From SAR324 cluster bacterium (GTDB lineage: Bacteria > SAR324 > NAC60-12): 64,000 nt of DNA. Every line of letters starts with the position of its first letter. The first letter of the stretch is position 1. The notes beneath the pieces were generated by a model. It saw only the letters and a program-made list of their open reading frames with translations, was not told where the DNA came from and searched no databases. The stretch is taken from the NCBI GenBank assembly GCA_028281495.1, contig JANQJU010000043.1, positions 32,316-96,315 on the forward strand. The letters are read 5' to 3'. Shown here piece by piece: positions 7,621-16,611 of the stretch. The translations under genes and the position numbers were made by a program.

Positions 7621-8715
7621 ATGTCAGAACATACTGAATTGTTACCCGAACTTTCCAAAGTTTATCAGGCTTTGGTGTTGGCTTCATCGTTGGATGAGGT
7701 CAAGAAGATCCATGATGCTTCCAAAGCGATTGCCGCATATGCGAGGGCACAGGATATGTCCTTAGAGATGCAAAACACCGCCGCAGAGATGAACTTGCGG
7801 GCTAAACGCAAGCTGGGAGAAATGATCAGGAATATTGATAAACATAAGGGAGGGCGACCTCCTAAAAGCAGCAATGTGTCGGAAGGCTCTGCCGAGGCTT
7901 CCGTTTCTGACTCCCAACTGACCCCTAGACCCAAATTGAAAGATCTAGGAATCTCAAAAAGCCTTTCTTCCCGTTGCCAGAAAATCGCGGATATTCCAGA
8001 AGAAGAATTCGAAGAACACTTGGCAGAGCAAAAAGACGCAGGAAAAGAGTTGACCACAACGACGGTCCTCCGAATATCCAAGAAGAAACAATCCCAAAAA
8101 GAAGCTGAACAGCACCAGCAGGAACAGGAGGCACGTGAGGACCAATTGCAAGCCATTGCCGACTCCGATGGTTCCGTAGTGGTCGGTGATCTTTCAGAAC
8201 TGATTCGGGATGGTCTTAAATTTCGTTGCTTATATGCCAATCCACGGTGGCCGATTCAAGGTTCGGAAGATCCCGATGCAGTTTCCTTTGACGCCCTATT
8301 GGATATGCCAATCTCTCATTTGGTGGAAGAACAGGCCCATTTGCATTTGTGGGTCCCGGTACCCCTTCTAATGGAAGGACTCTCTCTCTTGAAAAAGTGG
8401 GGTTTTGAGTATCGGGATATGTTCACATGGTGCCAAGGCGAAGTGAAAAAAGATCTGTCCGTTCAACCCCAAGCCAACACACGACTCTTTTGGGCCAACT
8501 CCCATATGGTCTTGTTGCTAGGAGTCCGAGGGGAACTTTCCTTTGTGAATACCCATTTGCCTAGTTTTCTCGTCGCCAAGCGAGGTAAATATGGCTCGGT
8601 TCCTGAGCAAGTTCAATTCATGGTGGAAGAAGCCTCTCCTGGTCCCCGTTTGGAACTATTTGCCACTCAGCCCCATAAAGATTGGTATGTATGGGGTCCT
8701 GCCTTAGACTATTGA
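7621..8715 (+). CDS. MT-A70-family protein with degenerate catalytic motif
   Basis: A 364-residue protein. Residues 1-90 are helical (LDEVKKIHDASKAIAAYARAQ, then RAKRKLGEMI), a domain commonly found before phage or plasmid MT-A70 methylases. Residues 100-190 contain KDLGISKSLSSRCQKIA plus a charged coil. From about 195 the sequence follows the MT-A70 adenine methylase fold: LHLWVPVPLLMEGL, WGFEYRDMFTW, HMVLLLGVRG and PGPRLELFAT all match. The catalytic DPPW tetrad is replaced by NPRW at residues 207-210, losing the essential Asp and first catalytic-loop Pro, so methyltransferase activity is unlikely. The protein could retain SAM- or DNA-binding. The ATG at 7621 has AGGA 10 nt upstream. It lies directly downstream of two repeat arrays. 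Confidence 0.75.
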   Translation: MSEHTELLPELSKVYQALVLASSLDEVKKIHDASKAIAAYARAQDMSLEMQNTAAEMNLRAKRKLGEMIRNIDKHKGGRPPKSSNVSEGSAEASVSDSQLTPRPKLKDLGISKSLSSRCQKIADIPEEEFEEHLAEQKDAGKELTTTTVLRISKKKQSQKEAEQHQQEQEAREDQLQAIADSDGSVVVGDLSELIRDGLKFRCLYANPRWPIQGSEDPDAVSFDALLDMPISHLVEEQAHLHLWVPVPLLMEGLSLLKKWGFEYRDMFTWCQGEVKKDLSVQPQANTRLFWANSHMVLLLGVRGELSFVNTHLPSFLVAKRGKYGSVPEQVQFMVEEASPGPRLELFATQPHKDWYVWGPALDY

Positions 8716-8746
8716 GCATTCACCCTCATACAAATTAAAAACCGCC

Positions 8747-10405
8747 ATGACAAAGAGGGAAATTGCCTCGCTATTTTCGCCGAAGGTCTTGTTCCTGGGG
8801 GTGTTGGTTTTATATGCCTTCACTCGCGGTTTGGGAGTGGTTTATTTTGAGCCGCAGAATGATGAAGTCATCTTTGCCCAGTATTCGACACTCATGTCTA
8901 CAAACTGGGATGAAGCTCAATACATGACCCTGGATGGTAGCATCGACATCAACAAAGGCGGCCTCAGTGGTGTTCGTTTGGTGGAATATAAGCAACCTCT
9001 GCAATTCTGGGTCAATTCACTGACTTTTGATGTATGGGAAAATCCCTTAATGGGAGTTCGCATGGGGTCGGTTTTGCTCGGTTTGTGTGGGTTGTTTTGC
9101 TGGTATCGTTTGTTGGCAACGATCTTCGATCCGACACTTGCGCTCATCACATCCCTTTTAATCGTTTTTTCCAATTTCCATTTAGTTTTCGATGCGGTGG
9201 GTTATACCGAGGCGTATGTGTATGGCTTGGGGATGTTATCATTGTATTGCTTGTACCAATGTTTATCTGCTTCCCAATGGCAGAAAGCATTCCTTTGGGG
9301 ATTCCTCGCGAGCTTATTTTTATTTGCCGCCTTGTTTTCTAAAGGTTCAGCCCTGTTGTGGATGGTGTATGCGCTGTTGTTTCCGCTGCTTTTTCCACTT
9401 CGTCCTTTTCGCACTATAGGGGTTTGGTTATATGGCAAGGCGGTGCTCATAGTGCTGCTTGCTAAAGGAATTCACTATGTTTGGATTGATCGGCGTTTTG
9501 CTCACAATTTTGATCAGTCAGTTCAAGCTGGATTGACGTTTCGATGGCAAGAATTGCTGGAATTTCCAATTGCTATTTGGTGGGAGAATGGCCGGTATTT
9601 TCTCTTTGAAGTGCTATGGACTGAACTGCCAGGGACAACCATTTTTTTAGCATTGATCCCGTTGATTGCGTCTTACCTGCAACGGTCCGACCGGATACGG
9701 TTTCAGAAGTATCTTGTACTGCTCGGCATCTATGGTTTTTCTTGTTTGCTGCCCATCTTTGTCGCGAAGAAAGTTGAGATTCATTATTTTGGATTAGGCT
9801 TCTATTTTCTATATGCCTTGATAGCTGGTGGGATCTATTTTGGGTGGTATGCCCTCAAAGCGTCGATGTTACGATGGATAATGCCCATCATCGTATTTTT
9901 GATTTGTGTGCCCGGATTGATGGCTGTCCCCACTTTGGTCCGTTGGGGGCAAACTGACTTGATGCTGATACGCAGCCGTCCTGGATGGGCCAACGGGGCC
10001 GGAATGCATGAATTGATTGAATACCTTTCGAAATTACCCTCTGGAATTGTGCTGGCAGATCCCCAATGGGGGTTGCCCGTCACCGCGATGCAAGTTTATG
10101 AGTCGTATTATCCTCAATTGGAAATCAAATTCTTCCCTATGTCCACACAGCTGGTCGAAATCGCTTTCCGATATGCCTATGATCGTGGAGAAAAACTATA
10201 CTTCGTATTTGACGCCCGCCGTCCTGGAGAACGGGGATGGTTGGACGGGCTTTTAAGCGAGCGCCTTTTTTGTGGCACACGCCATGTAATTCAAAAACAG
10301 TATCAGGATCAAATCTTCGACAATTCCAGCCTCGTGGTTTGTCATGCCAATATGCCCGAACTCTATCGTGGTTATGAATACCTCAAGCGGCAGAAAAAAA
10401 AATGA
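8747..10405 (+). CDS. Membrane glycosyltransferase, GT39/GT83 (ArnT/PMT-like)
   Basis: A 552-residue polytopic membrane protein with about 11-13 hydrophobic helices. The first periplasmic loop contains FEPQNDEVIFAQY, where the D-E pair corresponds to the catalytic acidic motif of GT-C enzymes, and YKQPLQFWV corresponds to the K-P-P-L-x-Y/F-W signature of this group. Such enzymes transfer a sugar from a polyprenyl-phosphate donor to lipid A, protein or another periplasmic acceptor. Donor and acceptor cannot be told from the sequence. The ATG at 8747 has a weak ribosome-binding site and lies 31 nt after the MT-A70-like gene, so co-transcription is possible. Confidence 0.75.
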   Translation: MTKREIASLFSPKVLFLGVLVLYAFTRGLGVVYFEPQNDEVIFAQYSTLMSTNWDEAQYMTLDGSIDINKGGLSGVRLVEYKQPLQFWVNSLTFDVWENPLMGVRMGSVLLGLCGLFCWYRLLATIFDPTLALITSLLIVFSNFHLVFDAVGYTEAYVYGLGMLSLYCLYQCLSASQWQKAFLWGFLASLFLFAALFSKGSALLWMVYALLFPLLFPLRPFRTIGVWLYGKAVLIVLLAKGIHYVWIDRRFAHNFDQSVQAGLTFRWQELLEFPIAIWWENGRYFLFEVLWTELPGTTIFLALIPLIASYLQRSDRIRFQKYLVLLGIYGFSCLLPIFVAKKVEIHYFGLGFYFLYALIAGGIYFGWYALKASMLRWIMPIIVFLICVPGLMAVPTLVRWGQTDLMLIRSRPGWANGAGMHELIEYLSKLPSGIVLADPQWGLPVTAMQVYESYYPQLEIKFFPMSTQLVEIAFRYAYDRGEKLYFVFDARRPGERGWLDGLLSERLFCGTRHVIQKQYQDQIFDNSSLVVCHANMPELYRGYEYLKRQKKK

Positions 10406-10785
10406 CCCCAAAAATCTTCCCGAAAACCCTTCCCAAAAACGTTAGAGATTACTTTCTCATCACAAGAAAACCCACCTGAAAAATCAATCCATGGTTAGAA
10501 AAAATACCAATAAAATTATTTCAGTTTATATGGATTGATGAAAATCAACTCAGATAGTCGAATACATTCTCTCAAAATCAACCATAACTAGTAGTTACAT
10601 TCTTTAAAAAGATGAAAAAATTGGCACTTAATTCATTGAATTTATTTGAGTTAATTCACATTTGGGGGAATACATTTTTTGTTCGCAAAGGAGGTACTAT
10701 AGGAGTATCTTGAGACATGGTTTTCTTAGTAATCGAGGGCATGTCGTCCTTGGGTTGCTTTGAAGGCGTTTTGGAGGAGGAGATT
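10406..10785. other. AT-rich intergenic leader
   Basis: These 380 nt between the glycosyltransferase and the CheA-like kinase are strongly AT-rich and contain no supported gene. The frame of the kinase extends upstream to 10717, but the strong ribosome-binding site sits at 10771-10780. A perfect TGGCAC near 10621 is not followed by a GC at the -12 position, so I do not call a sigma-54 promoter. No hairpin or repeat is evident. Confidence 0.5.
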
Positions 10786-13700
10786 ATGCAAACTTTACAA
10801 GACAGTGTGAAGCTAGGTGACAGCTTAATAGTTAAGTTGCTGGCTAGTATTTTCGTCGTAATGATTATTGTATTTGGAGTAGGTACCGTTGTGACGGTGC
10901 AGCAAGCCCAGAATCAATTACGCAATCAAGGGCAACGTCAGTTGCAGGCCCAACAGATGCAGCATGCCCAGCAAATTGAAGAAACACGAGAACGCCTGAT
11001 GCGCAAATTGCAGCCTCAGGTTGAGATGATGATCGAATTCGCCAAAGGGCCGTTGATCATGCAGGTGAATGAAGTTGAAGTGGATGCTAACCAAGATAAA
11101 CGGGGTTTGATTGATGCCTTTCAATCCTGTTTTGACAACCAAACCGAGGAGAGCATGTTGTTCCATTGCATCCGCACGCAGATTTTTCAGCGAGGCACCA
11201 CTGGAATCATTGCTTCCCTGAACCGAACCTTCGTAACCAATGCCATCAGTTTTTTGGCACAAGATGAAGACATGATTGGGATCTTCGTTGAAGATTGGGA
11301 AGAGCAACTCTATGCCGGATATCAAAAAAATGCGGAGGGGGAAATTGTCGCTGTGGAAGAAATCCCAGAATGGCCACCGGAGTTTTCAGTCATTGATAAA
11401 GAAGTGGACGATGATGGGGAATACATCGGACGAGTGATTTTTTTATATACCACCCAGCGAATCACAGCGATGGAACAAGCGGCTGCAACCCAACTCGCTC
11501 AGGCTGAACAGTTGATCGAAGAAAGCATTGACGAACAAAGCCAGCAAATTGCCCAAAGTCGTTTGCTGGAAGCAATTGTATTTTTCTTAGTGTTATTGGT
11601 GTCTTTTTCGATGGTGGCTTTGACCACGATCATTCGTCCGTTGCGGCAACTGAAAAACAATGCTGATCAACTGGCCAAAGGGCACTTAGATCAAGACGTT
11701 GAAATGAATCGGCAAGACGAATTGGGAAATTTAGCACAGAGCTTTGCGTTGATGCGTGATGCGATTCGCAAGAAACTCCACGACCTGCACGTTTTGAATG
11801 AAACCGGAGAAGCGATGGCAGGAATGCTTGATCAAACGGTGGCCCTCAAAACTGCTTTGCAGGTGATGAAGGCTCAAACTCATGTCGAGTTCGGCTCTGT
11901 GTACTTGCTCAATGCCAATCAAGAATTAGAGTTCACAGCGTGCTATCCGCAACATGAAGGAGGGCAACTTTCGACCCCGAAATTCAAATTGGGTGAAGGG
12001 ATTGCTGGCATGGCAGCACAAAACAAGCGGATCATCTATATCCCGGATACCACTCAAGATTCTCGCTTCGTCACTTCTGGCGAAACGCCCACACCGCGGG
12101 CGTTGTTGTGTGTGCCTTTGTTAGATGATCAAGATATTTTTGGCGTGATGAATTTTTCCGGTACTGTGCAGAGGGTCAATTTTCATCGAGAAGATGAAAA
12201 ATTCGCAGCAACGATTGCTCGCATGACAGTAGTGACGACAAAAAACATCCGCATGATTAATGTCATCGAAGAGCAGAACCGAACTCTGGAGCACAAAGTG
12301 GAAGAGCGAACCGCCGAATTGAATCAGAAAACCAATGACATCAACAATATGCTGCAAAATATGCATCAGGGGATTTTGACAGTGGTTGATGGCAATCGTG
12401 TGCATCACGAATACTCCTCCTTTGTGGGGCAGATTTTGGAACGCGAGGATATTGCCGGAACTGATGTGATGGAATTGATCTTCGAAAATACAGACTTGGG
12501 TTCCAATGCCCTCGACCAAATCTCCGTCGGGCTCAGTGCGTTAATTGGAGAAGACTCTTTGATGTTCGCTTTCAACCAACACCTGCTGGTTACCGAATTT
12601 TATAAGACCTTTCCAGAGGGCCATAACAAAATAATAGAGTTAGACTGGGATCCCATTGTGGATGAAGACAATATCATTGAGAAAATCATGCTCACCCTCC
12701 GGGATGTGACTGAAATTCGAGGATTGCAAGAAGAGGCACGGCGGCAAAAACGTGAACTGGAAATCATCGGTCAAATTCTGGCTGTCTCCCAGAAAAAATT
12801 TCAGGATTTCACTCAAACCTCACATCGATTTCTCGAAGAAAATACAAAGTTGATTTTGGGAGCATCTGAAAAAAATCCAGAGCTATTGGCCACTCTATTC
12901 CGAAACATGCACACCATCAAAGGCAATGCCCGCACTTATGGTTTCCACTATCTCACCGACGCTCTGCATGAAGCAGAACAAACTTATGATCGACTCCGTC
13001 GCGATGCGCAGAACCAATGGGATCAGCAACAATTGCTGAATGAATTGGACCAAATGCAAGACTTCCTCTCTGAGTACGAAGAAATCTATCAAGCCAAGCT
13101 AGGGAAATTTGAAAATGGTGAAGGGGTTTACCTCGATGCAGCGCTTTTTGAAAAGGCACAACATCTATTAGAAAAAGTTGACACTCAAAATCCGGAAAAG
13201 ATGGAGCGTACGATTGAACAGGCTCGGGGTTTGCTCAAAGCGGTGGGGAGTGAGACCTTAGAATGTGTTTTGGAAGGAATTGTCAAAGCTGTCCCTACTT
13301 TAGCAGAAGAACTGGGAAAGGCTCCCCCCGAGATCGTCCTGAATGCCAATAATATTCGGGTCTATTCGGATATCACACCCGTTTTGAAAGATGTGTTCAT
13401 GCACAGCATCCGGAATTCAATGGACCATGGTATCGAAGCCCCTGAAGAGCGGCAACACGTGGGCAAACCGGAAGCAGGGAAGATCACTTTAGAGGTTTCC
13501 AGATGCAATGGTCATCTCATGTTCACCTATCAAGATGATGGGCGTGGGTTGGCACTGGAAGCAATCCGAAAAGAAGCCATTGGACAGGGGATCTTAAGTG
13601 CAGACGAGGTTGCTTCGGACGAAGCCGTGGCCCAACTGGTGTTTAACTCGGGTTTGTCTACCGCTCAGAAAGTCACAGACATCTCTGGACGAGGAGTGGG

Positions 13701-13848
13701 TATGGATGCCATCAAACGTTTTCTGCAGCATCAAGGTGGGGATATCCAACTCATTCTAGCCGATGGAATACCAGATGGAACCCCGTATCGTCCGTTTCGG
13801 TCCATCATCACTCTTCCTGAAAAGCACGGTATTGAAGTTACTTCTTGA
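10786..13848 (+). CDS. Membrane-bound CheA-like histidine kinase (HAMP-GAF-HPt-HATPase)
   Basis: A 1,020-residue signalling protein. Order of parts: TM1 (about 14-38), periplasmic sensor region (about 40-258), TM2 (about 260-285), HAMP (about 285-335), GAF (about 350-480), coiled coil ending KVEERTAELNQK, a PAS-like segment (about 520-650), an HPt domain with HTIKGNARTYG (phosphorylatable His709), and a CheA-type ATPase domain with HSIRNSMDHGIE (N box, about 871), DDGRGL and SGRGVGMD (G boxes). There is no CheW-like regulatory domain and no clear P3 dimerisation domain. It probably phosphorylates a separate response regulator through the HPt histidine. ATG 10786 is chosen because GGAGGAGGAG lies just upstream. 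No response-regulator gene is adjacent; a single-domain receiver lies at 33611-34015. Confidence 0.82.
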   Translation: MQTLQDSVKLGDSLIVKLLASIFVVMIIVFGVGTVVTVQQAQNQLRNQGQRQLQAQQMQHAQQIEETRERLMRKLQPQVEMMIEFAKGPLIMQVNEVEVDANQDKRGLIDAFQSCFDNQTEESMLFHCIRTQIFQRGTTGIIASLNRTFVTNAISFLAQDEDMIGIFVEDWEEQLYAGYQKNAEGEIVAVEEIPEWPPEFSVIDKEVDDDGEYIGRVIFLYTTQRITAMEQAAATQLAQAEQLIEESIDEQSQQIAQSRLLEAIVFFLVLLVSFSMVALTTIIRPLRQLKNNADQLAKGHLDQDVEMNRQDELGNLAQSFALMRDAIRKKLHDLHVLNETGEAMAGMLDQTVALKTALQVMKAQTHVEFGSVYLLNANQELEFTACYPQHEGGQLSTPKFKLGEGIAGMAAQNKRIIYIPDTTQDSRFVTSGETPTPRALLCVPLLDDQDIFGVMNFSGTVQRVNFHREDEKFAATIARMTVVTTKNIRMINVIEEQNRTLEHKVEERTAELNQKTNDINNMLQNMHQGILTVVDGNRVHHEYSSFVGQILEREDIAGTDVMELIFENTDLGSNALDQISVGLSALIGEDSLMFAFNQHLLVTEFYKTFPEGHNKIIELDWDPIVDEDNIIEKIMLTLRDVTEIRGLQEEARRQKRELEIIGQILAVSQKKFQDFTQTSHRFLEENTKLILGASEKNPELLATLFRNMHTIKGNARTYGFHYLTDALHEAEQTYDRLRRDAQNQWDQQQLLNELDQMQDFLSEYEEIYQAKLGKFENGEGVYLDAALFEKAQHLLEKVDTQNPEKMERTIEQARGLLKAVGSETLECVLEGIVKAVPTLAEELGKAPPEIVLNANNIRVYSDITPVLKDVFMHSIRNSMDHGIEAPEERQHVGKPEAGKITLEVSRCNGHLMFTYQDDGRGLALEAIRKEAIGQGILSADEVASDEAVAQLVFNSGLSTAQKVTDISGRGVGMDAIKRFLQHQGGDIQLILADGIPDGTPYRPFRSIITLPEKHGIEVTS

Positions 13849-13869
13849 TTCTGACTGTCCCAGTCCTGC

Positions 13870-13898
13870 CGCCGTTATCCTCAAGAAGGATAGCGGCG
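13870..13898 (+). terminator. Hairpin after the CheA-like kinase gene
   Basis: A 12-bp stem with one G-T pair, CGCCGTTATCCT (13870-13881) / AGGATAGCGGCG (13887-13898), with a 5-nt loop, 22 nt after the kinase stop. Only a short pyrimidine stretch follows, so it may act as a weak intrinsic terminator or an mRNA 3'-end stabiliser. Confidence 0.55.
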
Positions 13899-14056
13899 TT
13901 CTCCTCCAGCTGGTTTCCTGAAATGGACCTGGCTTCCTACGCGGACTTCAAGAAGATCAACTTTCCTCAAGTTTATGTTTGTCGCCGTTTATGCTAATTT
14001 CATCAGAAAAAGTTTTCTCAAAATTCCTGAATGAACCCTCTGTTTGAACTTCGCCC

Positions 14057-14533
14057 ATGCGTCCCCAAGATATGGCTGCTGTCGAAGCTGCTAAAGAAGC
14101 GTTAGCACAACGCAAACGACAACAAACCGAAGCCTTAGCCCAGGCCAAAGCAGCAGCGGAGCAACGGAAACATCAAATCAATACAGCCTTTACAGATCAA
14201 AAAACTCGGACACAATTTGTGGTCCGAGGAGAAAAAGAAAAAGTTCGGCAGAAACAAGCTCAACAACAAGAAGAACGAGCCAACCGTCGCCAGCGTCGCC
14301 GTCAACGTGTGGTCGTGACTCATCTGGCCAAAGCCTATGCCACCTTAGGGTTGGATGATACCGCTAGCATGGAAGCCGTCAAAAAGGCATATCGTGAAAA
14401 GCTAAAAGTGTATCATCCTGATCACGTGGGCAATGATCCTCATATGCAAGCAGAAGCGACTTCCAAAACCATCGAATTGCAAGAAGCCTACGAAACCATC
14501 CTTCAATGTCTGGGAGGGGAGCGCGATGCCTGA
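14057..14533 (+). CDS. J-domain protein with N-terminal coiled coil
   Basis: A 158-residue cytoplasmic protein. Residues 1-90 are an Ala/Gln/Arg/Lys-rich helix (coiled coil); residues about 95-155 form a DnaJ domain, with AKAYATLGLDDTASMEAVKKAY, the HPD tripeptide at about 119-121 and a final helix with AYETIL. J-domains stimulate Hsp70 ATPase, so this is probably a client-specific DnaK co-chaperone. The J-domain is C-terminal and there are no zinc or substrate-binding domains, so it is a class III J-protein. The gene overlaps the following vWA gene by 8 nt, which strongly suggests the two products work together. The start codon has only a weak ribosome-binding site. Confidence 0.8.
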   Translation: MRPQDMAAVEAAKEALAQRKRQQTEALAQAKAAAEQRKHQINTAFTDQKTRTQFVVRGEKEKVRQKQAQQQEERANRRQRRRQRVVVTHLAKAYATLGLDDTASMEAVKKAYREKLKVYHPDHVGNDPHMQAEATSKTIELQEAYETILQCLGGERDA

Positions 14534-15575
14534 AACCAACCTCATCGATACCGATTTCAAGCAGTGGAAGGAAAAATTTGAGCGTCAGCAAGACACGTTT
14601 TTTGAGAAAATCGAACGTTTGCTCGATGCGAATGACGCAACGTCTGCAAAAGAACTGCTTGAACAGCGATATCATAAGGTTCAAGCCATTGCCAAACGGA
14701 GCCGGACCCGAAAAACTGCTTACTACGAAGCGGATCTGGAAGAAACCCAAGGCTATTTGTTACTGGCACAGTCCAAGCTGGGTTTAGATGTTCAAGCTGA
14801 TTTGAAGGTGCTCAAACAGGAACGCCCTGAAGATCCCTTCATCCAACGTATTGAAGCCTCTTCCGAATACCAAGCCGTGCAAGGAGGACAGGGTCGTTGT
14901 GATTTGGTTATCGTGTTTGATGCGACGGGGTCACAAGTTCCGCATTGGGACGTGATGCAGGCCGGAATCAATCATTTGATTGATCATGTGACTCAATTTT
15001 CAGGTGGGATTCGAATCGGCATTGTCGCTTACCGTGATTATTGTGATGTCCGGCATGGCAAGTTGGTAGAGATTCAATCCTTTACAAATGATGCGCAACA
15101 GCTGACTCGGTTTGCGGCGAGTGTCGAATGTTATGGGGGCGGAGGCAATGGAGGTGAAGCGGTAGAAGTGGGACTTCATGAGGCGGTGCGTTTGCTACAC
15201 GAATCCGAAGCCTCGAAAAGAATTGTGGTGCTGATTGGTGATGAGCCTGCTCATGGTGTGATGAATTGTATTCACAAAGATCTCAACTACAAAACCGAAA
15301 CGGCCGCAATCCGGAAAATGAAAGTACCTATTTATACGGTATGTACGCTCGATTATAATCACCGTATCGTACGGGAACACTATCAGTGGTATGCTTCTCA
15401 AACCGGAGGTCGCGCTTTGCTCCTTGGGAATATCCGAGATCTCCACGACATTCTGACTCTGATCATCGGCAAAGAAACTGGCAATCTTCATACCGCACAA
15501 CGCCTGCTCTTCGAACACACTTCTGATTCCGAAAAACAAAAACGGCTTCATGACTACCGGAGGCTATTGGAATAA
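14526..15575 (+). CDS. von Willebrand factor A domain protein
   Basis: A 349-residue protein with a helical N-terminal region (1-120) and a vWA domain (about 125-320). The metal-ion-dependent adhesion site reads DATGS at about residue 132 (DxTxS form), followed by GIVAYRDYCD and a Gly-rich ECYGGGGNGGEAVEVGL loop similar to the one in alpha-kinase-associated vWA proteins, then VVLIGDEPAHG. There is no signal peptide, so it acts in the cytoplasm. The ATG at 14526 lies inside the end of the J-domain gene and is preceded by GGGAGGGGAG; the frame also opens upstream but without such a site. vWA domains usually mediate metal-dependent protein contacts. I infer that the J-protein recruits Hsp70 to a complex containing this protein. 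Confidence 0.8.
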   Translation: MPETNLIDTDFKQWKEKFERQQDTFFEKIERLLDANDATSAKELLEQRYHKVQAIAKRSRTRKTAYYEADLEETQGYLLLAQSKLGLDVQADLKVLKQERPEDPFIQRIEASSEYQAVQGGQGRCDLVIVFDATGSQVPHWDVMQAGINHLIDHVTQFSGGIRIGIVAYRDYCDVRHGKLVEIQSFTNDAQQLTRFAASVECYGGGGNGGEAVEVGLHEAVRLLHESEASKRIVVLIGDEPAHGVMNCIHKDLNYKTETAAIRKMKVPIYTVCTLDYNHRIVREHYQWYASQTGGRALLLGNIRDLHDILTLIIGKETGNLHTAQRLLFEHTSDSEKQKRLHDYRRLLE

Positions 15576-15578
15576 CAG

Positions 15579-15627
15579 CCTTAAGCTGGAACCTACTCTG
15601 AGGTGTCATCTGTAGGTGGGCTTAAGG
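15579..15627. terminator. Bidirectional hairpin between convergent genes
   Basis: Outer arms CCTTAAGC (15579-15586) / GCTTAAGG (15620-15627) enclose inner arms ACCTAC (15591-15596) / GTAGGT (15612-15617). The element sits between the stop of the vWA gene and the stop of the convergent propeller gene, as expected for a shared transcription terminator. It lacks a clear T-run. Confidence 0.5.
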
Positions 15628-15636
15628 GTCTCGCGC

Positions 15637-16611
15637 TTATTGACCCAAATGGAATCGAATGAATCCTCCCAAATTATTTTTATCTTCGAATTGACCAAAA
15701 AATGTTGCCAGATACAGTCCTTCATCGGGCCAGCTAAACATGCCATAAGGAACACCCAGGCCTTGGTAATTGGGCGGTGCGATTTCTTGAAGAGTTGGTT
15801 TTCCTTCGATCCCACCCATGATCGTAGTTAACGCAAAGAAGCCAAAAAGAATTTTCTGATCAACTACCATCATTCCGGTTGTGTTCGATTGAGGAGTGGG
15901 GAGGATTTCTTGGATGCGTCCTGATGCAAAATCCGTGATTTTGATAATATTGGCTCCCACTCCAGGATTGATCCCTTCCCGTTGTTCATAACTATTAGAA
16001 GCCCAGACAGCCCCCTCACGGCAGACCAGTTCCCGAATATAGCCGATCTTTTTGTCGTGGTCTGCAAACACTTGCCAATCTTTACCTTGCATATCTTTGA
16101 ATCGGACTAGCCGAGAGTTGAGAGAATCTCCCACATAAATCCATCCATCGGTGTCCACACAAATGCCGTGTGGTGCACGAAACCCAGGGTCGAATCCGGA
16201 GAATTCCTTCCATCCGGTGCCATCCAATTCTTTGATTTCAATGATAGATTGTCCCCAACCATTGCTAATCAACAATGTGTTCCACGGGGAAATTGACAAG
16301 AAGTGGGGGCTTCCTAAAGACTTATTGATCGACTTGGGGTCAAAATGGCGGAAGTTATAAAATTTCAAATCATCAAAGATGGCGAGCCGCCCTGTGTTCA
16401 ATTCGGCCACCACAAATTTATTTTTATAGCGGATGATATCAGCGGGGTTTTTGAGTTCAGGATGGCGGTAGGTGTGTGTGATCTGCACCTGCAGCTCGTT
16501 TTGGGATGGCGAAGTGGTAGACTGGGCCTTTGTGTGCTGGATGCTGACCCCGAAAAAAAGCAGGCCAACCCAGCATACAGAATAGCATAAGCGAAGTATC
16601 GATTTGATCAT
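15637..16611 (-). CDS. Exported NHL/SMP-30-type beta-propeller protein
   Basis: A 324-residue protein with a Sec signal peptide (MIKSILRLC...HTKAQ) and a propeller-type body. Repeated segments such as APHGICVDTDGWIYVGDSLNSRLVRF match NHL repeats, and the order of blades resembles six-bladed SMP-30/NHL propellers. No catalytic residues were identified; such proteins often bind or sense partners. The ATG at 16611 overlaps the stop of the upstream PhoX-like gene (ATGA), so they are translationally coupled and both secreted. A longer frame beginning with TTG exists but has no ribosome-binding site. Confidence 0.75.
   Translation of the reverse strand: MIKSILRLCYSVCWVGLLFFGVSIQHTKAQSTTSPSQNELQVQITHTYRHPELKNPADIIRYKNKFVVAELNTGRLAIFDDLKFYNFRHFDPKSINKSLGSPHFLSISPWNTLLISNGWGQSIIEIKELDGTGWKEFSGFDPGFRAPHGICVDTDGWIYVGDSLNSRLVRFKDMQGKDWQVFADHDKKIGYIRELVCREGAVWASNSYEQREGINPGVGANIIKITDFASGRIQEILPTPQSNTTGMMVVDQKILFGFFALTTIMGGIEGKPTLQEIAPPNYQGLGVPYGMFSWPDEGLYLATFFGQFEDKNNLGGFIRFHLGQ

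Noticed and set aside
10621..10645. Sigma-54 promoter (TGGCAC)
   Set aside because: The -24 element matches, but there is no GC at the -12 position at the required distance.
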